From NCBI GenBank assembly GCA_032871835.1, contig CM065296.1, forward strand, positions 50,993,288 through 51,057,287: DNA of 64,000 bases. The letters are read 5' to 3'. Below the pieces are notes generated by a model. That model was not told where the DNA came from and did no database searches. It worked only from the letters and a program-made list of their open reading frames with translations. The position numbers were made by a program, and so were the translations under genes. The stretch is from Dipteronia dyeriana. Lineage: Eukaryota > Streptophyta > Magnoliopsida > Sapindales > Sapindaceae. This document shows, in pieces, positions 9,901 through 21,096 of the stretch (the first letter of the stretch is position 1; every line of letters begins with the position of its first letter).

Positions 9901-11964
9901 AGTTGGAACCCCGTTCACAGGTTACGCAGCGGAACTAGGTTTTAAAATTTTTATACAAATCATAATCTGTATCTGGGACCAGTGAACTTAGGATCGTAAT
10001 TATTTTTCAGAACTAATACATACAATATGTATACACAGGAAATTGTAATCAATAAAATCAGAAGAACATAAAAATGTTTAGAGACTCCTTCACTTTACGT
10101 TATTCTCCTGTCTGAACCAATCTTACCAATGTTTGGAAGTTCTTTCTCTTTACGATATGCTCCTGTTTGAACCACTAGATCTTCCTCGCTATCTCCCGGG
10201 ACTGGTAATTGCGTGTGGGCGCGTCACGATCAAAGGAACTTGAATGGAGGATGTAGAAAGAATTGAAGAAACTCTTTCTTCTATGTGTTTCAAGAACACA
10301 CAAAACATGAAACAATATATATATATATCACGCCTTGGTCTTTTTCACAAATATATAGAAATCACGCCTACTGTTGCTTATATCACCCAAATATATATCT
10401 GGTGTTGCTATTTCACAAATCTATATCTGCTGATGCTATTTCATATATATCATGCTTTTTATTTTTATATATATATCTTATTGCTCTGTTTGCTAACCAA
10501 TATATATATATATATATAAAGTATTTACATCCTATGCAAATTTTTCTTTTGACTATTGTTTCATGTACACACCAATTTGCATCCAATGCAATCTCTTGTG
10601 TTATTAATTGATATATATCTTTTAATTATTCCTTTCAAATATATGTAATATATTAAAAAAAAAAAATTTAAATTTAAACTTAAATCCAAATACTTAGATA
10701 AATGATTTAGTAAAATAAAATATTCATATTATTTTATCTTCACCTAAATCCATACACCCTCCAATTAATAGTTAATTAATAATTCATAATTATCAATATA
10801 ATTAAATAATCTAATTATTTAATTAATTTAACTATTAACATTCATTAATTAAATAATCTCATTATTCAATTAATTCCCGAATATATACGTGTCACTTTCG
10901 TAACACAACTAATTGGACAATCCAATTAATTTACTGTGACCCTTGTTACCTAAATCGATCGGGCTAGCAAGGGGACCTAATGGACCCACGGTATTTTGAG
11001 CTCCAATAATCATCGGAATCATTAATTAAACTCTTTAATTAATATTCCTTGATTATTAACTCCGGTGTTATTCCACTAAAAACCCGAAGCTACACTCTCT
11101 CAACTGTAGACGCTTTTACACAGACCGATACAACTCGGTGTCCATCGATATAGCTATTACATATGGCGTGATCCTCCACAATAGTTCATAATTAGAGCTT
11201 GGTCATAATATCCGTTATACCCCTCTAATTACATATATCCTTTAAGTACCGTTGATTCTCTAATGAACAATAAATCCTATTTCCTTACGAAATTAGGAGA
11301 GCGCTCATATTGTCCAAGCTCAGAATCAACCCTTAAGGGAACTACCGTCTACTTCTCACAAGAAGGAGTGGATTCCACTATTGTGTACAAACCTTCCCAG
11401 CCACAAGCCAAACCGTAATCCCAACATACGGAGCATATTGATCGGGAACAGCATCCGACCTCACTCATGGTATATCAAAGACCACGATCTAACCTGAAGG
11501 AGTCGATAAGACACTCAGGATTAAGATCACCCACATATAGCCATAATTAGTTGATATATATGAATCTCATCGGTAAACGGATCTTGGTGAGAGATTCATA
11601 TAGATCATGGTCCAGTCCTATATGATCACATCATACAAGGTGCCTCCATTCCCATATCTCATATGAATAATTCAGGATAGAATCATCATACATTACGGAA
11701 TGGACCGCAGCTATAGATTAACCACAAATAAAGTACCCAGCTTTATTTGCTATCTATGGACTCTTTAGATTGCACGTCTCTTACTGTATCCATCAGTATA
11801 TGACACTCATATACACAGTTCGAGATTACATCCGGCAATCTTGGATGTTAAATATATGAACAAGTCATAAAATAAACAACATAACATGAATGAATTGAAC
11901 TTTTTCTTTTAGTTATTTTATAAATCCATTTACAAATTACATCTTTAGGGCATAAACCCCAACA
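9901..11964 (-). mobile_element. Solo LTR of an Angela-type copia element (2064 bp)
   Basis: It begins AGTTGGAACCCC and ends ACCCCAACA, with CATAG on both sides (9896-9900 and 11965-11969). The same LTR at 40138-42257 begins TGTTGGAACC, so the TG here has mutated to AG. When the insert and one CATAG are removed, the host Tat LTR reads through as in the copy at 1675-1730. The adjacent internal sequence of the 40138-42257 copy shows which element type it comes from. It is AT-rich with many TA microsatellites (10316-10325, 10500-10519) and no coding content. Confidence 0.93.
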
Positions 11965-12274
11965 CATAGTCCGTTTAGGACTTATTTCCTATTTGGTGTT
12001 TATCCTTCCGAAAGTTATGAGTTTCTTCCTAATTAGAATTCTGTGATACTGAAGAGTAAATAATGATATTTCCTTATTGGAATATGATTCTACATTCCTT
12101 GTTTGAGTGAGACAATTCTTCTTCGTATTTGATTCGTGGTTGCATATCCAAGACAGTTTATGACATTACGTGTCTCGAGTTGACTACTTGGGCCTCACAT
12201 GTTATCTTGAGTAAAGCTGAATGTGCCGAGTATTAATATTCGGCCTTACTCGGATCCCTGTGACTGGGCGATCC

Positions 12275-13242
12275 TCGAATCAGCCTATGAGAACTTCCCC
12301 TCTAGATATGCTAAAGACCATGCCGGCCGAGCTTTTATTGGTGATGACCATTGGAGCTGCTTCATGAATGGTTCCCCTACAGAGCGCCTTCATAATATTT
12401 TCAACAGTGCGACCTACGTAAGTCTTCTGAACCAAAATTTGCATCAATGCGCCTTAATTCGGGCATCTTTAACCTACTTTCCTGTAGGTGGTTGTTGAGT
12501 TTGCTGAGGCCGTTCAGACGCAACAACGCTAAGCTGGTCGGATAAGGCGTCTAGAAGCTCAGTTGAAGAAGAGTGAGGATAACCGTGCTCGGATTGATGC
12601 TAAATCATTACAATAGTTTCTCTCCGTTGCCCAGGAGTCGATGCTTCGGGCTGAACAAGAGGCCAAAGAAGAGAAGTCATTCTATGAGGGTAAAATTAAA
12701 GATCTTAAGCGCCAAGCTCTGATGTTTGAATCTCTCTCGAAGGAAGCCAGGTTGGAACTTGAAGTTCAAGGAGTTGATTGCTTTAAAAGGTCCTCAGCTT
12801 ATGATTCCTTACTCCTTAGGGTGTTTCATCGGAGGTGGTTTCAGCTAGCGAGTTCTTCAAGGTAAAAAATCGGGTGACTGACAAGGCTCTAGCTAATTGG
12901 GAATTATCAATAAAAAACCATGTGGACCAGTCCTTGGAGTCTCTTCATACTCAAATGTGGGAGTGAAGAGCTTATTGTAGTAGCCAAGGTAAAGAACTCC
13001 ATCATATGCACTTGGAGGTCCCAACCGAGCATTCCCATCCAACTTTTTATGCCAACCAGGGAACCGATGTGGATGGGTTGGAGCCTGACGTTGGACCAAT
13101 ATCTGGAGTGGATTATAGTGCTTGGATGGATGATCTGATTGGCATAATCGTTTGGCCTTCAAACGAAAGTCTTCTCCGCGAATATGAAATAGTGACTGAT
13201 CTGAGCATTGGCAAGAACTCGAAATCCTCGGCTCCGCCTTAG
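12275..13242 (+). pseudogene. Antisense accessory ORF of the minus-strand Tat-like element
   Basis: It is antisense to the element's pol. The first frame encodes SAYENFPSRYAKDHAGRAFI and HWSCFMNGSPTERLHNIF. A shift near 12490 leads to a coiled-coil-like stretch (RAEQEAKEEKSFYEGKIKDL), then FKRSSAYDSLLLRVF. A second shift near 12840 gives FFKVKNRVTDKALANWELSI, and after a stop the C-terminus SSAPP ends at 13242. Coiled coil followed by a 'FKxSxxYDxLL' block is characteristic of the gypsy-type 'putative transposase' proteins found as antisense ORFs in Tat elements. The N-terminal part was removed by the deletion at 12274. A poly(A)-signal-like taataaaa lies at 13271. Confidence 0.6.
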
Positions 13243-13330
13243 ATAAACTTGAACTTGTAAAAATTCATAGTTAATAAAATTTCATATTTTCATGATTGCT
13301 TTTAGCCGTGAATTTCTTATGAATATTCTG

Positions 13331-13590
13331 AACTGGGTAATGCAAACCCAACATTACTCGAAAAACGTCAAGTATCTTATTAACTGGCTAATGTCATTGC
13401 CCCGAGTAACTTTGTTACAAATTTTAAATGCCAAGTATCTTATTAACTGGCTAATGTTGTTATCTAAGCAACTTAATTTTGAATGTCAAGTATCTTATTA
13501 ACTGGCTAGTATCGTTGCCCGAATAACTTCGTTACAATTTGTAAACACCAAGTATCTTATTAACTGGCTAATATTGTTAACCGAGTAATT
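13331..13590. repeat. ~60-bp tandem repeat in the Tat 3' UTR
   Basis: The core caagtatcttattaactggc occurs four times, starting at 13369, 13432, 13487 and 13549 (spacing 63, 55 and 62 bp). A degenerate copy precedes it at about 13331 (aactgggtaatgcaaaccc). Between the cores lies a variable segment of the form 'cccgagtaacttngttacaa'. It lies between the antisense ORF and integrase of the minus-strand Tat-like element, that is in its 3' UTR. Tat-lineage 3' UTRs are known to carry such arrays, which can seed satellite DNA. Confidence 0.85.
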
Positions 13591-14130
13591 TTGAAATAAA
13601 GCCAAATAGATTTGTACTTGGATTCCATACTCGGTTGCTACCCAAACATTGCATCGAGGCTCGCCACGATCATACGTTTTGGGTCCTTACCCATGTCACT
13701 GAGGACGTCTCCTAGTTTTATCTGCGTAAGGATTTACCGAATCGTTAAGCTCTGAGTTGCTTAACACAGCTGCACAACTCACTAGGATTTACCCGACGGT
13801 TCCCTGAGCCTTTTTCTAGAATCTGGGGCATCGGGTTTACCTTTTGGCTAAGGTCTTGGTTGACCTTGCTCGGTTGACATGCTCTTTCAAGCTTCTCCGC
13901 CCATTTGGGATTCTTACCAAATTAATGGCCCCGAGCATTTTATTGTATGTGTCAATTCTTTAGTCATATGTTCTTATTATCATATGCTCATATTTCTGGG
14001 AATCCCGTGTAGGGTTTTAATTTATAATTTTGCAAAACTAACAAAATATGAAAAATCCTCAAAGGATTTCTAAGAATAAATTACTAAAAAATATCCTGAC
14101 TAAAAAGAAATAAAGCCTAAAATTAGGGAA
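13591..14130 (-). other. Remaining 3' UTR of the minus-strand Tat-like element
   Basis: Between the minisatellite and the integrase stop. It contains pairs of similar blocks ('actaggatttacccgacggttccc' and 'gcgtaaggatttaccgaatcgtta'), suggesting an older degenerate repeat. No coding frame was recognised. Confidence 0.4.
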
Positions 14131-15786
14131 TTTCAAGGATAAAAGATCTTTAGGTATTGGGCGTTGCATGGTTAGGGTTAGATCACTCCTTCTGGTCGGG
14201 TGATCCAATATGCTCCATGCCCGGCCATTCCTTCAATTTTGTATGGACCTTCCCATTTGTCAGCCAATGAACCCGCGACTCTTATCTTTTATGTTCAGCG
14301 ATACTCTTCTAAGCACCAGGTCTCCCATTCAGAACTTCTTAACCCGGACGTGGGAGTCATAATGCCTAACCGGTCGTTGCAAATACGCTGCGTTTCGCAT
14401 TTGGGATTTCTCCTTTTTTTCTTCTAACTCTTCCAAGCCTTGTAACAACATAACAATATTATGATCTCCATCATATAACCTGACTCTGGGCGACGTATAT
14501 GATGTTTCTATCGAGATAATATCCTCTGTTCAAAATGCCAAGGAAAACGGTGTTTCCCTTGTAAGGGTCCTTGCCGTTGTTCGATAAGCCCACAATACTT
14601 CAGGAAATTTTTCAGCCCAACTACCCTTCTTTGCATCCTGCTTCGCTTTAAGCGTGTGTTTGATGACTTTGTTCATTGCTTCAGCTTGTCCATTTGTTTG
14701 AGGATGGGCAGGAGTGGCATATTAAATAGAAATCCGGTACTCTTTGCATAGTTGCCTGAATTTTAGGTTGTCAAACTGGGTATCGTTATCGGTGATAATT
14801 GCATTCGGGACTCCAAACCTATAGAGTATGTTCTTTTTCACAAATTTTGTAGTGTTTTCTTCCATTATGTGCACCAATGCTTTAGCTTCCGCCCACTTAG
14901 TAAAAAAATCAACAGCCACAATTGCATGTTTTGCTCTGCCCCTTGTTCTTGCCGGCATCGACCAATTAGGTCCAAACCCCATATGGCGAACGGCCATGGG
15001 GACGTGAGACTTTTGAGGTACTCAGGGGGTTGCCAAATTTCGTTGATGATCCTTTGGTAAGCATTACTGCATTCCGAACATCGATGGGCATTCACGAACA
15101 AAGAAGGCCAATAAAAATCTTACTTGTGTGCCAAGTTTTTGCCTTCTGTATGATTTCCACATACACTGCTATGGATTTCTTTTAGTATTTGATGTGCATC
15201 CTCCTCTGATACGCACCTTTGGAGTGTTTAGGAAAATCCTTTTCTGTATAATTCTCCTTCAATCATAGTATATCTGGATACCTGACGTGTTTTGCCTTCA
15301 AGGGGTCTTCTGGGAATACATCCTCTTCCAAAAACCTTTTTAGCTGAGTTATCCAACCGTCTAATGGTATTAAGATTTCTGAAATTTCAATGTCTTTTCG
15401 CTCAGTTATACTTGGCCTGAGAAGATGTGCGACTAGGATATTCTTTGGTCTGATTGTAGTTGTTGCTGATGCTAGGTTGGACAAAGCATCTACTTTTTTA
15501 TTTTCTTCCTCAGGGATCTGGACAATCCTATATTCTTTGAACCATTGGAGGATTTGTTTTGTTATGCCCAAGTAAGTCATCATACTTTATCCCCTGACCT
15601 GATATTCGTCTAGAATTTGGTTGACGACTATCTGTGAGTCGCTACATATCTCGACCTCATCTTCTCCGAGTGCGATGTAAACTCTAAGTCGTGCCAGCAG
15701 TGCCTCGTATTCTGCTTGGTTGTTGGTTGCTTTGAATTCGAATCTCATGGTACATTCAACATCATCTTCTTTTGGGGTGCATACTG
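14131..15786 (-). pseudogene. Tat-like pol fragment: RNase H (C-part) and integrase
   Basis: On the minus strand, about 15786-15690 encodes the end of the second RNase H around NNQAEYEALL. The segment 15583-15263 links to integrase (IPEEENKKVDALSNLAS). 15101-14722 holds the zinc-binding cysteines (CSECSNAYQR), the first catalytic block (GLDLIG), AIVAVDFFTKWAEAKAL and AIITDNDTQFDN; the third catalytic block is GQAEAMNK near 14680, with its Glu intact. About 14420-14131 encodes the C-terminal domain (KWEGPYKIEGMAGHGAYW) ending AQYLKIFYP-stop. Several stops and shifts break the frame. Confidence 0.85.
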
Positions 15787-15788
15787 TT

Positions 15789-16148
15789 GGGGTTTATACC
15801 CTAAAGGTATAATTTGTAAATGGATTTATGAAATAAATAAAAGGAAAAGTTCAATTCATTCTTGTTGTGTTGTTTATTTTATAACTTGTGCATATATTTA
15901 ACATCCAAGATTGTCAGATGTAATCTCGAACTGTGTATATGAGTGTCATATACTGATGGATAGAGTAAGAGACATGCAATCTAAAGAGTCTATAGATAGC
16001 AAATAAAGCTGAGTACTTTATTTGTGATTAATCTATAGTTGCGGTCGATATGGGAATGGAGGCACCTTGTATGATGTGATCATATAAGACTGGGCCATGA
16101 TCTATATGAATCTCTGACCAAGATCCTTTTACCGATGAGATTCATATA
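15789..16148 (+). mobile_element. Angela-type LTR fragment (5' 360 bp)
   Basis: It begins TGTTGGGGTTTATACCCTAAA, the LTR start of the family at 9901-11964 and 40138-42257, and follows that LTR to 'gatgagattcatatat' at about 16148, where homology stops. It cuts off the minus-strand Tat pol at 15786 ('gtgcatac'). The rest of this LTR is absent; what follows is a different LTR family in reverse. Confidence 0.8.
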
Positions 16149-16779
16149 TTTCATAAATTGAGCCACGATGTCCATATCTATAAATGAAGTCCTCTATCTA
16201 TTAACAAATGAATACCACCAAACTATCGAGGATAGACCATGCTATATAATCGTACTCATTGATAGCTCAAATGATAACACTTGCAACCATAAGTCCATCA
16301 TTTATCTCAGGATTGAGATAGACTTTCCGATTGTCTTCAAATGAAAAATTTTATCCATTGACGGTTCTAGATAAAGTATTTCATTGTGATCCAATTCAAT
16401 GCACCCAATGCATTATATTCTTTTGCCCAAAGACACCACAATTTGATGATTTTATACTCATCATAACACATTTGATCCCACTCAAATGCTAGCAAAAGAA
16501 TCTACAACTTTAACAAGATAAAGGCGCTCATTATTTTATCTTAAGTTGTGAATATTATTCAAGACTAACTAAAGAATTGTGTCTACCTCATACATATCTA
16601 GATATATGAACAATTCTTCTTCTCTCATAGTCTTTTGACCTTATGATTATTTACTTTTGACAATTATAATAATTAAACTATAAATGCTATAAGATTTGTT
16701 AAAATAGAAATCACTTTATTAATATAAAAAGATTGTCAAATATATTATTATACTCTTACTATCGAGCATAATCCTAACA
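16149..16779 (-). mobile_element. Copia LTR fragment, family of the LTR at 36959-39297
   Basis: Reverse complement of the first ~630 bp of the LTR starting at 36959. Its right end tgctcgat/atcgagcataatcctaaca (16779) is the true LTR start (TGTTAGGATTATGCTCGAT). Matching blocks include 'caatggataaaa', 'gatagactttccgattgtc' and 'gccacgatgtccatatctat'. It is truncated on the left at about 16149. Confidence 0.8.
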
Positions 16780-17195
16780 GGTTCTGGATAAAGTATTTCA
16801 CTGTGATCCTATTCAATGTACCTAGTGCACTAGATTGTTTTGTCCAAAGACACCACACTTTGATGATTTTAGACTTATCATAACACATATGATCCCACTC
16901 AAATGCTAGTAAAAGAATCTACAACTTAAACAAGATAAAGGCACCCAACCTTTATCTTAAAATGTGAATATTGTTCAAGACTAACTAAAAAATTGTGTCT
17001 ACCTCATACATATCCAGATGTATGAACAATTCTTCTTTTCTCATAGTCTTTTGACATTAAGATTATTTACTTTTAACAATTATAATAATTAAATTATAAA
17101 TGCTATAAGATTTGTTAAACTAGAAATCACTTTATTTAAATGAAAAGATTGTCAAATATATTATTACACTCTTACTATTGAGCATATACCCAACA
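16780..17195 (-). mobile_element. Second fragment of the same copia LTR family
   Basis: This repeats the segment 16367-16779 with scattered differences, beginning ggttctggataaagtatttc directly after the end of the first fragment and ending gagcatatacccaaca (17195), that is an LTR start TGTTGGGTATATGCTC. The two fragments therefore stand head to tail with an abrupt internal junction at 16779/16780. Confidence 0.75.
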
Positions 17196-17353
17196 CCTTT
17201 TGCCTTAGATAAATAATAATTAATTATATAAAATTAATTAATTCATAATAATAAAATAAGAAAAATCAAAATAACATAATAAAAAAATGTGAAAAAAAAT
17301 CAAAATAACATGATGAAGCTAAAAAATGAAACATCTAAAACCACAATTAGTAA

Positions 17354-18151
17354 GAGGTCGTTTGTTTTTACCACTTAAAACTTAATGGGTCTGAATTGAA
17401 CTCATTAAGTTGTTTGTTTTGTTTTGTTGTTTATAAGTGGTCAAACAACATAAAAATATCAAAAAACAACTTAATTCTAACTTTTAACTTAATTCCAAAT
17501 CATTAAATTATAATTAAAATATTCTCTTCCAAGTCTATCCTCCCAAATAAGAAATATTTCCAAATTTAATATGGTGGAAAGATCTTTCCTTTAACATATT
17601 TCTTATTTTAAACGACTTTAAAAAGGAAAGGAAAAAAAACCCTAATTACATCTCATAGCGACTGGTGCATATGATCAGGAACCAATTTTTTTAAAAAAAA
17701 AAATCAGTAACCTTTTTTTTATTTGGTTTCCGGTGTATATGATCCAAAAAACCAAAAAAAAAACAAAAATGGTTTCATTAAATATATATACCGGAAACAT
17801 GGACAACATGCAAAATAAGTTGAACTTATTTTTTGACGATAAATTAAACTTGAACTTTGTTTGCAGAACATGTAAATTTATATTCTTTGATGAATTTTTT
17901 GTTTTGTTAAAATTGATCTTTGTTGGAAAAAAAAATGCATGTTAAATTACTTATTTTAATTAGCATGAGCATACATTTAAAATTACTTAGTTTCAGATTT
18001 TTTTTTTAAAAAAAAATATTGACAATACATTCAGATGTGAGAAAAAAATAATCAAATATGTCATTCAAGTTCTGATTTCAGTTCCCATTCAGTGTTTAGA
18101 AAAATTCAGGACTGTTCAATCTTATTATAAAAATAAAAAACGAACGACCTC
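17354..18151. mobile_element. PIF/Harbinger (Tourist-like) MITE, 798 bp
   Basis: The left end is GAGGTCGTTTGTTTTT and the right end, reversed, is GAGGTCGTTCGTTTTT; each is preceded or followed by TAA (17351-17353 and 18152-18154). Inverted ends starting G(A/G)G with a GTTTG core and a 3-bp TAA/TTA duplication are the signature of PIF/Harbinger MITEs. The interior is AT-rich; the frame at 17733-17945 has no domain. At nearly 800 bp it is long for a MITE. No transposase was seen. Confidence 0.75.
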
Positions 18152-18154
18152 TAA

Positions 18155-19547
18155 GAGCTCTGGATATGTATTAAAAAAAACTCTAGATTTGGACTTCTAA
18201 AAGTGATGACAAATAGATGAATGAAAAATGTGAAACAAAATAACAAATTATCAAATTCGTTAACTAGCAAGCACAATAAGCAAATGTTGGAAATCCATAA
18301 AAATAACTCAGAAGTGAAGAAAAAGACCAACAAGCCATGAGCACAAATTTGGGCTGAAGACTGTTCTAAGGTAGCGTGGAAATTCTCATGGAGGTGTGAG
18401 TTCTCAACCGAATCGAAAGTCTTCTCTTCACACCTCTAATCCCAAACTTCCATGGCTGTTGAAAAATATAGAGTTCGACAAAATACAGTAAAAAAAATGG
18501 TGCTTATTTTTTCACTCCTTAAATATTTTTCAATAAAATTCTTTGATTTCTTTTACTTGACATATGTGTAACACTTCAATCTGTACTATTTTTTTTTACC
18601 AATTTTTATTGATTGCATTTTTTTGGGTGTGCTTGTGATGGTAAAGAAGAAGGGTGGAGAAGTAGAAGAAGAAGAAGATGGTGACGTCGATGTTAAGGAG
18701 AAAAAGATGAGTTTTAGGGGTTTGATCTGAGTTTGGGTGTTTGTTCTGGAATTGGGTCGAGAAGATGAATAGATTATTTTATTTTTTTCAGTCAAAATAA
18801 AAGTTTTTAGGGTTGATGTGGAAATGTTTGATTTGATAACTTATTTTATTTTATTTATTTAGTAATATTGCAATATTGCAAAAAGACCAAATTACCCTTC
18901 ACTAGTCGATATCTAACAGTAGTCAATGGGTCAAGGGGAGGTGGGTGTTACTATGATATTTCTACGGGTTTTGGTGAAATTTTATATATAATCAGAGTAA
19001 GTTTGTATAATTTACACAGTCGAAAAACATCTGCCTCCGTAATAAGCCTCTCACACCTGCACATTAAAATCGTAGGTATAAGTCGTATCTAGCTCCCAAT
19101 CCAAAATCTCAAATTTGTACTTAAAAAAAAAAAAACTAAAAACCCATTAGCCCATAACTCATAATCCCCTTTGTGAGAATGTATTTATGTGATTATGTGA
19201 ATTCGAAACTTCAAAGTTGTTTTTCAATTTCATTCAAGCCACAAAAGGATTTGTTTTTTGGAATTCTTCCCCTGCCATGATTTATATGAAAAGGATACGA
19301 GTTGTTTGATAATGAGTTTTTTTTTTGTAATGTTTGGTATAATTAATTTTAGAGCAAATTGCAACCAACCTCTCTAAGGTTTGCTCTTAGACAACTTGAA
19401 AGAACTTTTCCATTTATCGACAATTGCCTCCCTTCCAGTTAGTCAACATCCGTTAGCTCCAAATATTGACCGTTAGTTTGGGCATTTCGGTACTTTTAGA
19501 TATAAGTATGATTAGTGGACTTTACACATCACATAAATTATGTACAT
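18155..19547. other. AT-rich intergenic sequence, nothing recognised
   Basis: No gene-like frame could be supported. Items seen: a short inverted pair (gaggtgtga near 18395 and tcacacctc near 18430), purine-rich gaagaag repeats at 18645-18680 that create a Ser-rich minus-strand frame without a domain, and poly(T) runs. None is convincing as a feature. Confidence 0.4.
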
Positions 19548-19550
19548 TTA

Positions 19551-20370
19551 GAGCTCGTTTGGTACACTGTATTGTATTGTACTGGATAGTATTGGATTAG
19601 ACTGTATAATTCTTATATGATCTTATGTTTGGGGATGTTTTGTATTAGAATGTATTAAGTTATTCAATTTTATGATGTGATTAATTTTTTTTCTATATAT
19701 TTTGTTAACTAATAAAAAAAAATAAAAAAAAAGTGTATTATAAAATATATATTTATTGTATTATATTCTTAAAAATAATAATTAATGTTTTTATTATATA
19801 AATTATTATTTACAGAACAAATTTCAATATAGCTGGAAAATTCTTTTTACTGTTTTATTTAATTTATAAATTTCAACATTTATACTAGTAGAATAACATT
19901 TTATTAAAACAACATTTAAGCTACATGATATTTGGTGCATAACCGAATTACATTGTATTACATTTTTATAACAAAAATTAAACATAAAATAAAAATGACA
20001 CAATATTTGTTATACTATTTTTTTTAAAATATATACATATATATATATATATTAATAAAGTAAATAATATATAAAACATTATTCATAATTTAATATATTC
20101 ATTTTTTTCATAAAATGTTTTGTTGTAATAAGAGGAGAGGTTTAAAAAAAAAGTAGCTTCAAATAATAGGGTGGAAAGTAGATCCGGAAATAAATAAATA
20201 AATTATTCATAAGCTAAAACAACCTAAACTCATGACAGTGAGAGGTGTATTAGGAGCAAATGTTCACATTGCTTAGTCCAGTACATAGTCATCATCCAAA
20301 AACAGGTATTGCATTATTCAATACATTTTAACTCTCTTATATAATACAATACTTAGAAACAAACATGTTC
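19551..20370. mobile_element. PIF/Harbinger-type MITE, 820 bp
   Basis: The left end GAGCTCGTTTGGTACACTG and the reversed right end GAACATGTTTGTTTCTAAG are similar, and both continue into TATTGTATT. TTA flanks both ends (19548-19550 and 20371-20373). The paired start of the form GAnC(T/A)(C/T)GTTTG with a TTA duplication fits Tourist-like MITEs. The interior is AT-rich with no transposase. Confidence 0.65.
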
Positions 20371-20439
20371 TTAATACATGACATAGTTACATAAAATAAA
20401 ATGATAATTTTTTTTTTAAAAGAGAATACAAAAAAGAAA

Positions 20440-20652
20440 TCGAAAGGTCAGAAACACCAATTGATCCTTTGAGTTTTCTCTCTTCCAAAAACGAAGAAGA
20501 TGAATAGAACAAAATTTGAATCAAAAAGCTTAAAAACCCTTTCTTTTCCTCGCCTTTACCATCTCGTAATTGTCATGCTGAGGAATCACTTTTCGCTGCC
20601 GATGAAAAAGGGAGAACGACATCGCAATTGTTGATCTTATCCATGGGTGAAT
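20440..20652 (+). other. Possible 5' exon of an unknown host gene
   Basis: A less AT-rich stretch with a pyrimidine-rich leader (ttttctctcttccaaaaacg) ends in ccatgggtgaat|gtaagt, an exact plant splice-donor consensus at 20653. This resembles a mostly untranslated first exon. No protein family is recognisable, and the downstream sequence is replaced by the Tat-like element from 21097, so any gene here would be cut off. The call is weak. Confidence 0.2.
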
Positions 20653-21096
20653 GTAAGTTCTTTTTTGTTCAATGATTTTGTTAGCTTCGTGAATTTGATT
20701 TCATGTTAAACTATTTAGAACCTAACCATTGATTTATTTTGTTAGTATTAGGATTTTCAATTCATGTTAATAGATGCATGTATTTTTTTTTTGTACATAA
20801 ACATTTTGTTTTGATTTGCATGACTTTTGGTGTATCAGTGATGTTAGAACATGGGTTAGTTTTGTGTTTATCGGGTTATGTTACAAGGTTTAAAGGTTTG
20901 GATTTCTGTCAGTTGAGTTGGGGTTTATGCATTTTGTGTTCTTTATGCTCTGCAACTATTATTGGCGCTTTCGAGTTTTTTTTTTCTTTTAATTTAGTAT
21001 ATGTAGTTATGTTTTTATATAGTGGTAGTTTTTTTATTTATTAGTTTCAATGTTTCATACACGTAATTGATTATGATTGATTATTGATAATATATA
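20653..21096. other. AT-rich sequence before the Tat-like element
   Basis: T-rich sequence that would fit an intron of the possible exon ending at 20652. The frame 20739-21044 is rich in Phe, Leu and Cys as expected from T-rich non-coding DNA. Nothing else is seen. Confidence 0.3.

Larger units (their letters stand above)
9462..12274 (-). mobile_element. 3' LTR of the minus-strand Tat-like element, split and 5'-truncated
   Basis: The left end tgttgacgtc (9462) is the reverse complement of the family's LTR end gacgtcaaca. The body matches the LTR at 1258-2139 in reverse, including taaatagaccc-type TATA context (here 'gggtatatttatatg', about 9737), 'agtccgtttaggactt' and 'gagtaaagctgaatgtgccgag'. 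It is interrupted by the insertion at 9901-11964. About 100 bp at the LTR start are missing; the sequence changes to accessory-ORF sequence at about 12274. Confidence 0.85.
9462..15786 (-). mobile_element. Tat-like Ty3/gypsy element, 3' two-thirds, minus strand
   Basis: Read on the minus strand, it runs from the second RNase H (15786) through integrase (to about 14131), a 3' UTR with a 60-bp tandem repeat, an antisense accessory ORF (here on the plus strand, 12275-13242) and the 3' LTR (about 12274 down to 9462). The LTR holds a nested Angela-type solo LTR (9901-11964). The pol fragment resembles the copy at 25870-27545 closely enough to align by eye. At 15786 it is cut off by another LTR. 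The junction of LTR and antisense ORF near 12274 lacks the first ~100 bp of the LTR, so a deletion spans that point. Confidence 0.85.

Noticed and set aside
10244..10611. Two overlapping plus-strand reading frames rich in Ile, Tyr and Leu
   Set aside because: They lie in TA-microsatellite sequence of an Angela-type LTR and have no domain; their composition follows from the repeat.
18586..18795. Ser/Thr/Pro-rich minus-strand frame
   Set aside because: Produced by purine-rich gaagaag repeats on the plus strand; no domain, no gene context.
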